From positions 682,001 through 746,000 of the forward strand of contig NZ_CADFEJ010000001.1 of assembly GCF_902833055.1 (NCBI RefSeq): a stretch of 64,000 nucleotides of DNA. Direction: 5' to 3'. Both the position numbers and the translations under genes were made by a program. Positions within the stretch are counted from its first letter, which is position 1, and every line of letters begins with the position of its first letter. Positions 53,126-61,652 of the stretch are shown piece after piece. The notes under the pieces are model-generated. The model did no database searches and was not told where the DNA came from. It saw only the letters and a program-made list of their open reading frames with translations. This stretch comes from Burkholderia territorii (GTDB taxonomy: Bacteria; Pseudomonadota; Gammaproteobacteria; Burkholderiales; Burkholderiaceae).

Positions 53126-54085
53126 ATGAATCCGACCCGACGCCACTTCCTCGCGCAAGCGAGCGCCCTCGCCGCCACCACCCTCGCCGTCGCGCCGATC
53201 GCCTTGCACGTGCAATCGGCTGCGCGCCCGCTGCTGCGTGCCGGCGACCAGAAAGGCGGGCTGCGCGCGCTGCTCGAAGCGGCCGGCGAACTGAACGGTC
53301 TCACGTACGACATCACGTGGACCGAATTCCCGGCCGCCGCGCCGCTGGCCGAAGCACTGAACGCGGCGGCCGTCGACTGCGGCCCGATCGGCGACGCGCC
53401 GGTGATCTTCGCGCTCGCATCGGGCGCGCGCATCAAGGTGATCGGCGCGAACCGGTCCGACCCGTACGGCACCGCCGTGCTCGTGCGGCCCGACGCGACG
53501 CTGAAGGATGCGGCCGACCTGAAAGGCAAGCGCATCGGCACCACGCGCGGCTCGATCGGTCATTTCGTCACGCTGAAGGCGCTCGACGCCGCGGGCCTGC
53601 CGCCCGACGCCGTATCGTTCCGCTTCCTGCCGCCGGCCGACACGATGCTTGCGCTCGCAACCGGTTCGATCGATGCATGGGCGACCTGGGAACCCTATAC
53701 CGCGCTCGCCGAAACGAGCGGCCGCGCACGCGTGCTCGTCAACGGCCGCGGCCTGTGGTCGGGCCTCAGCTACGTCGCGGCAACCGACGCGGCGATCGCA
53801 TCGAAGCGGGACGTGCTGCGCGACTTCCTGCAACGCGTCGTGCGCGCGCAGGCCTGGTCGTACCGCCACGTCGACGCATATTCCGCGGCGCTCGCGCGCA
53901 TCATCGGCATCCCGCCGGCGGCCGCCAGGCTGCAATTCGAGCGCCGCAACACGCGCTGGCAGCCGATCGACGCGACGGTGATCGCCGCGCAACAACGCAC
54001 GGCCGACTTCTACCTGAAGGCCGGGTTGCTGCGCCAGCCGCTCGACGTGCGCACGACCTTCGACTTCGGCTTCCCGCTGGCGTGA
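53126..54085 (+). CDS. ABC transporter substrate-binding protein (second, SsuA-like)
   Basis: A 319-residue periplasmic binding protein with a Tat-like signal (TRRHFLAQASALAATTLA). The mature domain shows ITWTEFPAAAPLAEALNAAA, VDCGPIGDAPVIFALASGAR, DLKGKRIGTTRGSIGHFVTL and DAWATWEPYTALAE, all typical of aliphatic-sulfonate binding proteins. It differs clearly from the first binding protein of the operon, so the importer may accept two ligands. It ends the operon unless the MOSC gene (105 bases on) is included. Confidence 0.91.
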   Translation: MNPTRRHFLAQASALAATTLAVAPIALHVQSAARPLLRAGDQKGGLRALLEAAGELNGLTYDITWTEFPAAAPLAEALNAAAVDCGPIGDAPVIFALASGARIKVIGANRSDPYGTAVLVRPDATLKDAADLKGKRIGTTRGSIGHFVTLKALDAAGLPPDAVSFRFLPPADTMLALATGSIDAWATWEPYTALAETSGRARVLVNGRGLWSGLSYVAATDAAIASKRDVLRDFLQRVVRAQAWSYRHVDAYSAALARIIGIPPAAARLQFERRNTRWQPIDATVIAAQQRTADFYLKAGLLRQPLDVRTTFDFGFPLA

Positions 54086-54190
54086 CCGGCCGCACGGCGC
54101 GGTGCGGCGCGATGGCTTGCAACCGCCCAAACGGCTGGCGCACGATCTGGCACAATCGCGGTTCGACCATCCCGCCTGTCAGCCAGCGTC

Positions 54191-55057
54191 ATGCCAGCCA
54201 TCTCCGAACTCTTCGTCTATCCGATCAAATCCTGCGCCGGCATCGCGCTGTCGCGCGCGCAACTGCTCGAAACGGGCCTCGCATACGACCGCCACTGGCT
54301 GATCACCACCCCGGACGGGATGATGATCACGCAGCGCACGCACCCGCGCCTCGCGCTGATCCGCACGGCGCTCGAGCACGATGCGCTCGTGCTGAACGCG
54401 CCGGGCATGCGCGAGACCCGCACGCCGCTCGACGGCGATGCGACACCGGCCACGCCGAAGATGGCCGCCACCGTCTGGCGCGACACCGTCGACGCGATCG
54501 ACACGGGCGCCGAGACGGCCGCATGGCTGACCGAGTTCCTCGGCACGCCGTTGAAGCTCGCGCGCTTCGGCGCCGAGTCGCGTCGCGGCTGCAACCGCAA
54601 ATGGACCGGCGACATCGACACGCACACGCAGTTCGCGGACGGCTATCCGCTGCTCGTGATCGGCCAGTCGTCGCTCGACGACCTGAATGCGAAGCTCGTT
54701 GCGAAAGGCGCGCCGGCGATTTCGATGAACCGCTTCCGCCCGAACATCGTCGTGTCGGATCTCGGTGCATACGAAGAGGATTTCGTCGAGCATCTCGACG
54801 TTGAAGGCGATACGCCCGTGCGGTTGCGCCTCGTGAAGCTGTGCACGCGCTGCCCGATGCCGACCATCGACCAGGTCACCGGCGCGCCGAACCCCGAATG
54901 GCCGCACGAGCCGACCGACACGATGCAGACCTATCGCGCACATCCGAACTACGACGGCGCGCTGACGTTCGGCATCAACGCGATCGTCGTCGAAGGCGCG
55001 GGCGCGTGGCTCGAGGTCGGGCAAGCGCTCGAAGCGGAGATCGGCTTCGGCGACTGA
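54191..55057 (+). CDS. MOSC domain protein (YcbX-like, without ferredoxin domain)
   Basis: A 288-residue protein with an N-terminal MOSC beta-barrel (SELFVYPIKSCAGIALSRAQ) and a C-terminal MOSC domain with RFRPNIVVSDLGAYEED and Cys residues in KLCTRCPMPTIDQVTG. Family members bind molybdenum cofactor and reduce N-hydroxylated compounds or move sulfur. E. coli YcbX has an additional C-terminal 2Fe-2S domain that is absent here, so an external electron donor is needed. It follows the sulfur operon on the same strand; cotranscription is possible. Confidence 0.9.
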   Translation: MPAISELFVYPIKSCAGIALSRAQLLETGLAYDRHWLITTPDGMMITQRTHPRLALIRTALEHDALVLNAPGMRETRTPLDGDATPATPKMAATVWRDTVDAIDTGAETAAWLTEFLGTPLKLARFGAESRRGCNRKWTGDIDTHTQFADGYPLLVIGQSSLDDLNAKLVAKGAPAISMNRFRPNIVVSDLGAYEEDFVEHLDVEGDTPVRLRLVKLCTRCPMPTIDQVTGAPNPEWPHEPTDTMQTYRAHPNYDGALTFGINAIVVEGAGAWLEVGQALEAEIGFGD

Positions 55058-55147
55058 GCGGATGGGCGGGCGCGACGCAACGCGTATCGTTTCCGTCGCC
55101 GCCCTCCGCCGCCGTTCACTTCAATCGCATCGATCGCCGCGCCGCTG

Positions 55148-56545
55148 CTATCGGGCCGACCGAACCGCCGGCAGCATGACCGTCACGACCAGCCCGCCGC
55201 CCGCCGCATCGGCCAGCGTCACGCTGCCGTGGTGCACGCGCGCGATCTCCCGCACGATCGACAGCCCGAGCCCCGTGCCTTCGACCGTCTGCGTCTTGCT
55301 GCCGCGATGGAAGCGCTCGAACACCGCATCGCGCTCGGCTTCCGGGATGCCGGGGCCGTTGTCGATCACGTCGAGCCGCGCATGCTCGCCGTCGCGCGAC
55401 ACGCGCACCGTGATCACCGCACGGTCGCCCGAATAACGGATCGCGTTGTCGATCAGGTTGCCGATCATCTCGCCGAGCAGGTCCGGCTGACCGAGTACGT
55501 CGACGTCGGCCTCGTGCTCGAAGCCGAGATCGATGTCGCGCGCCCGCGCCACCGGCGACCAGTCGAGCGTCACGCTGCGCGCCAACCGATGCAACGCGAC
55601 AGTCTGGTGCGCGACCGCATGGCCGCTGTCCGAATCGAGCCGCGACAGCGACAACAGCTGCTGGACGATCTTCGCGGCCTGCCGCACCGCGCCGTTCACG
55701 CGCCGCAGATGCACGTTCACGCGCGGCTGCTCGTCCGGCCGCAACGCCAGTTCGACGCCGGCCTGCACGGCCGCGAGCGGTGTCTTCAACTGATGGGCCG
55801 CGTCCGCGAAGAAGCGCCGGCGCGCGAGCTGCATCTGCTGCGTGCGGCCGATGTACTGGTTGATCGACTCGACGAGCGGCGCAAGCTCGCTCGGCATGCC
55901 GCCGGTGTCGAGCGGCGTCGGATCGGCTTCGGTGCGCGCGGCGACCTTCGCGGACAGCCGGTTCAACGGCCGCAGCCCGCGCCCGACGCCGAGCCACACG
56001 ATCCCGAGCGCGAGCACGACGAGCAGGCCTTCCTGCAACAGCGAGCCCACCAGGATTTCGCGCGCGAGCGCCTGGCGCCCCTCGATCGTCTCGCCGACCA
56101 TCACCCATACGATGCGCGTCTGCGCGGACGGCACGTCGTGCACCGGCACGCGTAACGCGGCCATGCGCAACTGCTCGCCGCGATAGACGACGTTGTAGTA
56201 GCGCGTGACGAACAGCGCGCCGTCGCCCGGCGGCAGCGGCAGGTCCGGATAGCCGGTGATCGTGCGGCCGTTGTCCTCGCGGATCAGGTAGTAGATCTTG
56301 CCGCCGTCGCCCGATTCGAACATCTCGAGCGCGAGATACGGCAGGTCGACCTCGATTTCACCGTCGTTGAGCCGCACGCCTTCGCGGATCGACTTCAGCG
56401 ACGACGAAAGCGTGCGGTCGAACGCGACGTGCGCGGCGCTCATCGCGCGCTGGTACGTGAGCCACGAGTCGAGCGCGAGCAGGCCGAGCAGCGGCAGCAA
56501 CAGCCACAATGCAACTTGCGTGCGCAGGTTCGGACGGCGAATCAT
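55148..56545 (-). CDS. Sensor histidine kinase, TctE-like (2CSK_N type)
   Basis: A 465-residue kinase. TM1 is at about 11-28, the periplasmic sensor of the two-component-sensor-kinase N-terminal type at about 29-165, and TM2 at about 168-188. HAMP, H-box H251 (RRRFFADAAHQLKTPLA), N-box (LLGEMIGNLIDNAIRYSG), G1 DNGPGIPEAE and G2 GTGLGLSIVREIA follow. Related kinases sense organic acids or phosphorylated carbon sources in the periplasm. ATG 56545 gives a proper TM1. The response regulator lies 127 bases upstream on the same strand. Confidence 0.91.
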   Translation of the reverse strand: MIRRPNLRTQVALWLLLPLLGLLALDSWLTYQRAMSAAHVAFDRTLSSSLKSIREGVRLNDGEIEVDLPYLALEMFESGDGGKIYYLIREDNGRTITGYPDLPLPPGDGALFVTRYYNVVYRGEQLRMAALRVPVHDVPSAQTRIVWVMVGETIEGRQALAREILVGSLLQEGLLVVLALGIVWLGVGRGLRPLNRLSAKVAARTEADPTPLDTGGMPSELAPLVESINQYIGRTQQMQLARRRFFADAAHQLKTPLAAVQAGVELALRPDEQPRVNVHLRRVNGAVRQAAKIVQQLLSLSRLDSDSGHAVAHQTVALHRLARSVTLDWSPVARARDIDLGFEHEADVDVLGQPDLLGEMIGNLIDNAIRYSGDRAVITVRVSRDGEHARLDVIDNGPGIPEAERDAVFERFHRGSKTQTVEGTGLGLSIVREIARVHHGSVTLADAAGGGLVVTVMLPAVRSAR

Positions 56546-56672
56546 CGCGTGCCCCGCCGCGTCGCCGCACGCGCGGCACGCGCGCCCTCGGCGGGCACCG
56601 GGCATGCCGGCCCGGGATGGCGCTTTGGCGAATGCTCCGGCCTCGTGCGGGGACAGTGAGCGCGAGGCCGGT

Positions 56673-57347
56673 TCATCCGGCCGCCTTCGCTTCGAGCAGA
56701 TAGCCGAGCCCGCGCAGCGTGACGATCGCGACGCCGGTGTTCTCCAGTTTCTTGCGCAGCCGATACACGTAGATCTCGATCGCGTCCGCGTTGACCGACT
56801 CGTCGAGCCCGAAGATCTTCTCCGACAGCGTCTCCTTGTTGATCGCGCGGCCGTTGCGCAGGATCAGCACCTCCAGAACCGAGCGCTCGCGCGGCGTGAG
56901 CGGCAGCGCTTCGCCGGCGAGGTGGAAGCTGCGGTCGATACTGTCATACGAAAGCGGCCCGCATTCGACCCGCGAATGCTCGTGGCCGAGGCTGCGCCGG
57001 ATCAGCGCGCGGGCGCGCGCCTCCAGCTCGGTCAGCTCGAACGGCTTCGCGAGATAGTCGTCGGCGCCGAGATCGAGGCCTTTCACGCGGTCCTCGACCG
57101 ACCCGTGCGCGGTGAGGATCAGCACCGGCACCGGATTGCGGCGCGCGCGCAACCGGCGCAGCACCTCGAGCCCGTCGAGCTTCGGCAGCCCGAGATCGAG
57201 GATCACCAGCGCGTAGTCCTGCGTGCGCAGCACGTGATCCGCCGCCTCCCCGTCCACCATGTGATCGACCGCGAAACGCGCGGCGCTCAGCGCGTCGTTC
57301 AGCGACTGCGCCAGGTTCGGGTTGTCTTCGACGAGCAGCACACGCAT
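56673..57347 (-). CDS. OmpR-type response regulator, TctD-like
   Basis: A 224-residue response regulator. The receiver has acidic pair E7-D8, phospho-acceptor D51 (VILDLGLPKLDG), TAHG switch region and KPF. The winged helix has LPLTPRERSVLEVLILRNGR and ends with RGLGYLLE. It is transcribed before its kinase and divergent from the importer operon 125 bases away, whose upstream region contains repeats suited to an OmpR-type dimer. It therefore probably activates the importer and porin genes. Confidence 0.92.
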   Translation of the reverse strand: MRVLLVEDNPNLAQSLNDALSAARFAVDHMVDGEAADHVLRTQDYALVILDLGLPKLDGLEVLRRLRARRNPVPVLILTAHGSVEDRVKGLDLGADDYLAKPFELTELEARARALIRRSLGHEHSRVECGPLSYDSIDRSFHLAGEALPLTPRERSVLEVLILRNGRAINKETLSEKIFGLDESVNADAIEIYVYRLRKKLENTGVAIVTLRGLGYLLEAKAAG

Positions 57348-57386
57348 GGGGACCTCGGGAAATCCATGACACAAAGGACGCTATTG

Positions 57387-57413
57387 TGAACCGAAATGAA
57401 AGCAGGCTGAAAG
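57387..57413 (+). promoter_or_regulatory. Direct repeats, candidate TctD-like binding site
   Basis: TGAACC (57387), TGAAAG (57397) and TGAAAG (57408) recur with 10-11 base spacing, one helical turn, as in sites bound head-to-tail by OmpR/PhoB-family regulators. They lie 60-86 bases before the binding-protein gene. Confidence 0.5.
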
Positions 57414-57472
57414 TGCCCCGCAATTAACATCCGCGTCACTCGAACAACACACACGCATCACTGGAGGAAGAC

Positions 57473-58573
57473 ATGCCGTTTGCACCGAAGCAGCTCGCCG
57501 CCGCGCTGGCGATCGTCCTGGGCACCGCCGCCGGCGGCGCCGTCGCGCAGGTTCCGGCCGGATATCCGGGTAACTACCAAGGTGTCGTCGACGCCGCGAA
57601 GAAGGAAGGCAAGCTGATCGTCTACTCGACGACCGACACGGGCCTCGTGCGCCCGCTGATCAAGGACTTCGAAAGCCTGTACGGCGTGAAGGTCGAGTAC
57701 AACGACATGAACAGCACCGAGCTGTACAACCGCTACATCAGCGAGAACGCGGCGAGCAGCACGAGTGCCGACGTGCTGTGGAGCTCGGCGATGGACCTGC
57801 AGGTCAAGCTCGTCAACGACGGCCTGATGGCATCGTACGATTCGCCCGAAAGCGCGCACGTGCCGCAGTGGGCGCAATACCAGAAGCAGGCATACGGCAC
57901 GACGTTCGAGCCGCTCGCGATCGTCTACAACAAGCGCCTGATTCCCGAGAACGAGGTGCCGAAGACGCGCGCCGACCTGATCAAGCTGCTCACCACGCAA
58001 GCCGACAAGTTCAAGGGCAAGGTCACGACCTACGACATCGAGAAGTCGGGCGTCGGCTTCAACTACCTGACGCAGGACGCGCACGTGAACGAGAAGGTCA
58101 CGTGGGAGCTGGTGAAAGCGATCGGCGCGACCGGTCCGAAGCTGCAGTCGAGCACCGGCGCGATGATGGAGCGCATTTCGTCCGGCGAGAACCTGATCGG
58201 CTACAACATCATCGGCTCGTATGCGTACGCGAAGGCGAAGAAGGACAAGTCGATCGGCTACGTGTTTCCGAAGGACTACACACAAGTCGTGAGCCGCCTG
58301 GCCACGATCTCGAAGAAGGCGAAGAATCCGAACGCCGCGAAGCTTTGGGTCGACTACCTGCTGTCGCAGCGCGGCCAGACGCTGATCGCGAACCAGGCGA
58401 ACCTGTACGCAATTCGCGCGGACGTGACCGGCGAAACGTCGGCCGCGAGCCTCTCGAAGGAGCTCGGCGATTCGCTGAAGCCGATCCAGATCGGCACCGG
58501 GCTGCTCGTCTACCTCGACCAGTCGAAGCGGCTTGCGTTCCTGAAGCAGTGGCAGCAGGCAATCAAGCGCTGA
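57473..58573 (+). CDS. ABC transporter substrate-binding protein (AfuA/FbpA-like family 1)
   Basis: A 366-residue periplasmic binding protein. A signal peptide (about 1-26, ending AVAQ) precedes a fold with KLIVYSTTDTGLVRPLIKDF and ADVLWSSAMDLQVKLVNDGL. The paired tyrosines by which ferric-binding FbpA holds iron appear absent; the corresponding stretch reads IGSYAYAKAKKD. An anionic organic ligand such as a sugar phosphate (AfuA-like) is thus more likely than iron. A strong GGAGGAAG site precedes ATG 57473. A stable hairpin separates it from the permease gene. Confidence 0.88.
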   Translation: MPFAPKQLAAALAIVLGTAAGGAVAQVPAGYPGNYQGVVDAAKKEGKLIVYSTTDTGLVRPLIKDFESLYGVKVEYNDMNSTELYNRYISENAASSTSADVLWSSAMDLQVKLVNDGLMASYDSPESAHVPQWAQYQKQAYGTTFEPLAIVYNKRLIPENEVPKTRADLIKLLTTQADKFKGKVTTYDIEKSGVGFNYLTQDAHVNEKVTWELVKAIGATGPKLQSSTGAMMERISSGENLIGYNIIGSYAYAKAKKDKSIGYVFPKDYTQVVSRLATISKKAKNPNAAKLWVDYLLSQRGQTLIANQANLYAIRADVTGETSAASLSKELGDSLKPIQIGTGLLVYLDQSKRLAFLKQWQQAIKR

Positions 58574-58593
58574 GCCGCTGAGCCGCTGACCAC

Positions 58594-58625
58594 GGGCCGC
58601 CCGCCGCGCATCGCGCGGGCGGCCC
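58594..58625 (+). promoter_or_regulatory. Intercistronic hairpin after binding-protein gene
   Basis: A perfect 11-bp stem (GGGCCGCCCGC and its complement) with a 10-nt loop begins 20 bases after the binding-protein stop and ends 55 bases before the permease start. Such structures often protect the upstream message or partly terminate, raising binding-protein output relative to the membrane parts. Confidence 0.6.
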
Positions 58626-58680
58626 TTCCCCTTACCGACTTCCTAGAGGCGGCCATCCGGATGGCCGCAGGGGTGAACTC

Positions 58681-60453
58681 ATGCTTTCAACCAGCACACG
58701 CGGAACGGCGCCGGCCGTTCCGCCCACCACCGGCCCGGGTGGCGCGATTCCCGCGCTGCCGGCCAACGGCCTGCAGCCGCTCGCCGGCATGCTGCGCTGG
58801 ATCGTCGTCGCGGTGCTCACCGTCGCGGTCGCGCTGCCGCTCGGCTTCATCCTGTTCCAGAGCCTGCTGTCCGCGCCGTTCTTCGACGCGAACAAGACGC
58901 TCGGCATCGAAGGCTTCCGCTTCATCTTCACCGACCCGGACTTCTGGTCGGCCGTGAAGAACTCGTTCATCATCGCCGGCGGGATGCTGTTCATCTCGAT
59001 CCCGCTCGGCGGCATTCTCGCGTTCCTGATGGTCCGCACCGACCTGCCCGGCCGCCGCTGGCTCGAACCGTTGCTGCTCACGCCCGTGTTCGTGTCGCCG
59101 ATGGTGCTTGCATTCGGCTACGTGGTCGCGGCCGGCCCGGTCGGCTTCTACTCGGTGTGGTTCAAGGAACTGTTCGGGGTGCAGAACGTGCCCTGGAACG
59201 TGTATTCGATCTTCGCGATCACGGTGATCGTCGGCCTCACGCACGTGCCGCACGTGTACCTGTACTCGTCGGCCGCGCTGCGCAACCTCGGCTCGGACGT
59301 CGAGGAAGCCGCGCGCGTGACCGGTGCCCGCCCGTTCCGCGTCGCGCTCGACGTGAGCCTGCCGATGACCATGCCCGCGCTGCTGTTCGCCGGCGTGCTC
59401 GTGTTCTTCCTCGGGTTCGAGGTGTTCGGGCTGCCGCTCGTGCTCGGCGATCCGGAAGGCCATCTCGTGCTCGCGACCTACCTGTACAAGCTGACCAACA
59501 AGCTCGGCGTGCCGTCGTATCACCTGATGGCCGCGGTTGCGGTGTGCATCGTCGCGATCACCTTCCCGCTCGTGCTGCTGCAGCGCCGCCTGCTGAAGAC
59601 CGCGAACCGTTTCGTCACGGTGAAGGGCAAGGCCGGCCGCGCGACGGTGCTGCCGCTCGGCGCCTGGCGCTGGGTCGCGCTCGCGATCGTCGCGCTGTGG
59701 CTGACGCTGACGGTGATCGTGCCGATTTCCGGCATCGTGCTGCGCGCATTCGTGACGAACTGGGGCGAAGGCGTCGCGCTCGCCGAAGTGCTGACGCTGT
59801 CGAACTTCATCGAGCTGTTCGAGCAGGACAACCTCGTGCGCGCGATCGTCAACACGCTCGGCATCGGCGTGATCGGCGGCGCGCTCGCGATCGGCTTCTA
59901 CTCGCTCGTCGCATTCGCCGGCCACCGCCGCCACGACTGGGCGACGAAACTGCTCGACTACCTCGTGCTGCTGCCGCGCGCGGTGCCCGGCCTGCTCGCC
60001 GGTCTCGCCTTCCTGTGGATCTTCCTGTTCGTCCCCGGCCTGCGCGAGCTGAAGAACTCGATGTGGAGCATCTGGATCGCGTACACGGTCGTGTGGCTCG
60101 CATACGGGATGCGGCTCATTCAGAGCGCACTGCTGCAGGTCGGCCCCGAACTCGAGGAAGCCGGCCGCAGCGTCGGCGCGACGCGCAGCCGCGTGTCGCT
60201 CGACGTGACGCTGCCGCTCGTGCGCTTCGGCCTGCTTGCCGCGTGGCTGCTGATCTTCATGATCTTCGAGCGCGAATACTCGACCGCCGTCTACCTGCTG
60301 TCGCCCGGCACCGAAGTGATCGGCGCGCTGCTCGTGTCGCTGTGGGCGACCGGCGCCGTCGACCAGGTGGCCGCGCTCTCTGTCATCAACATCGCGATGG
60401 TCGGCGCCGGTCTCGGCGTGGCCCTGCGCTTCGGAGTGAAACTTCATGGATAA
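58681..60453 (+). CDS. ABC transporter permease, fused double-domain (AfuB/FbpB-like)
   Basis: A 590-residue permease with two complete membrane domains in one chain, about twelve helices. Each half has an EAA loop: EEAARVTGARPFRVALDVSL (about residue 210) and EEAGRSVGATRSRVSLDVTL (about residue 490). This fusion is the normal form in Fbp/Afu/phosphonate-type importers. The N-terminal 30 residues are Pro/Gly-rich. It overlaps the ATPase gene by 8 nt. Confidence 0.93.
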   Translation: MLSTSTRGTAPAVPPTTGPGGAIPALPANGLQPLAGMLRWIVVAVLTVAVALPLGFILFQSLLSAPFFDANKTLGIEGFRFIFTDPDFWSAVKNSFIIAGGMLFISIPLGGILAFLMVRTDLPGRRWLEPLLLTPVFVSPMVLAFGYVVAAGPVGFYSVWFKELFGVQNVPWNVYSIFAITVIVGLTHVPHVYLYSSAALRNLGSDVEEAARVTGARPFRVALDVSLPMTMPALLFAGVLVFFLGFEVFGLPLVLGDPEGHLVLATYLYKLTNKLGVPSYHLMAAVAVCIVAITFPLVLLQRRLLKTANRFVTVKGKAGRATVLPLGAWRWVALAIVALWLTLTVIVPISGIVLRAFVTNWGEGVALAEVLTLSNFIELFEQDNLVRAIVNTLGIGVIGGALAIGFYSLVAFAGHRRHDWATKLLDYLVLLPRAVPGLLAGLAFLWIFLFVPGLRELKNSMWSIWIAYTVVWLAYGMRLIQSALLQVGPELEEAGRSVGATRSRVSLDVTLPLVRFGLLAAWLLIFMIFEREYSTAVYLLSPGTEVIGALLVSLWATGAVDQVAALSVINIAMVGAGLGVALRFGVKLHG

Positions 60454-61513
60454 GCTCATCGTCGACGACCTGCATCTCAGCTACGGCGCGAACCCGATCC
60501 TCAAGGGCGTGTCGTTCGAACTGAAGGCCGGCGAAGTCGTGTGCCTGCTCGGCGCATCGGGCAGCGGCAAGACCACGCTGCTGCGCGCGGTGGCCGGCCT
60601 CGAACAGCCGTCCGACGGGCGCATCCAGCTCGACGACCGCGTGTTCTTCGACGGCGCCCGGCACGTCGACCTGCCGGTCGAACAGCGTTCGCTCGGCCTC
60701 GTGTTCCAGTCTTACGCGCTGTGGCCGCACCGCACCGTCGCGGACAACGTCGGCTACGGCCTGAAGCTGCGCCGCGTCGCGCCTGCCGAGCAGAAACGCC
60801 GCGTGCAGACCGCGCTCGACCAGCTCGGCCTCGGCCATCTCGCCGAACGCTTTCCGCATCAGTTGTCGGGTGGCCAGCAGCAGCGCGTCGCGATCGCGCG
60901 CGCGCTCGTCTACAACCCGCCGGTGATCCTGCTCGACGAGCCGCTGTCGAACCTCGACGCGAAGCTGCGCGAGGAAGCGCGTGCGTGGCTGCGCGAGCTG
61001 ATCGTGTCGCTCGGGCTGTCGGCGCTGTGCGTGACGCACGACCAGACCGAAGCGATGGCGATGTCCGACCGCATCCTGCTGCTGCGCAACGGCCGCATCG
61101 AGCAGGAAGGCACGCCCGCCGAGCTGTATGGCGCGCCGCGCTCGCTGTACACGGCCGAATTCATGGGCAGCAACAACCGGATCGATGCGCGTGTCGCGGC
61201 CGTCGACGGCGAACGCGTGACGCTCGCCGGCGACGGCTGGGAGCTGCAGGCGCTGGCGCGCGACACGTTCGCGCCGGGCCAGGATGCGCAGGCCGTGATC
61301 CGCCTGGAACGCGTGCAGGTCGCCGACGGCCCGGGCGCGAACCGGCTGCAGGCCGATCTCGTCACGTCGATGTATCTCGGCGATCGCTGGGAATACCTGT
61401 TCCATTGCGGCGAGATGCGCCTGCGCGCGTTCGGCCACGTGCCGCGCGCGGCCGGCAAGCACTGGATCGAATTCCCGACCAACGACTGCTGGGCGTTCGC
61501 GAAGGCGGGCTGA
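60446..61513 (+). CDS. ABC transporter ATP-binding protein (AfuC/FbpC-like)
   Basis: A 355-residue ATPase: Walker A GASGSGKTT, Q-loop VFQSYALWPH, signature LSGGQQQRVAIARAL, Walker B VILLDEPLSNLD and switch VTHDQTEAM. A C-terminal TOBE-like domain (about 240-350) is typical of the PotA/FbpC group. It energises the preceding fused permease and its start overlaps that gene. Confidence 0.93.
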   Translation: MDKLIVDDLHLSYGANPILKGVSFELKAGEVVCLLGASGSGKTTLLRAVAGLEQPSDGRIQLDDRVFFDGARHVDLPVEQRSLGLVFQSYALWPHRTVADNVGYGLKLRRVAPAEQKRRVQTALDQLGLGHLAERFPHQLSGGQQQRVAIARALVYNPPVILLDEPLSNLDAKLREEARAWLRELIVSLGLSALCVTHDQTEAMAMSDRILLLRNGRIEQEGTPAELYGAPRSLYTAEFMGSNNRIDARVAAVDGERVTLAGDGWELQALARDTFAPGQDAQAVIRLERVQVADGPGANRLQADLVTSMYLGDRWEYLFHCGEMRLRAFGHVPRAAGKHWIEFPTNDCWAFAKAG

Positions 61514-61517
61514 CCCC

Positions 61518-61544
61518 GGCGCGGCGTGCTCCGCGCGCCGCGCC
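61518..61544 (+). promoter_or_regulatory. Hairpin between ATPase and porin genes
   Basis: An 8-bp G+C stem (GGCGCGGC / GCCGCGCC) lies 5 bases after the ATPase stop, without a T-tract. It may be a weak transcript end, giving the porin gene partial independence. Confidence 0.4.
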
Positions 61545-61652
61545 CGGCTGGCAACGCAATGACACGCGGGTCCAGCGCACGCATTCCGGCGCTGCCTGCA
61601 ATCACATCAAAACCGTTTCACCCAACCCACAACAAATCAGGAGACACCGTCA

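Noticed and set aside
58687-60459. Long antisense open frame opposite the fused ABC permease
   Set aside because: Low-complexity Arg/His/Glu-rich translation with no recognisable domain; the permease with two EAA loops is the real gene.
57473-61513. Calling the AfuABC/FbpABC-like operon a ferric iron importer
   Set aside because: The binding protein seems to lack the paired tyrosine iron ligands, and the adjacent regulators are of an organic-acid-sensing type.
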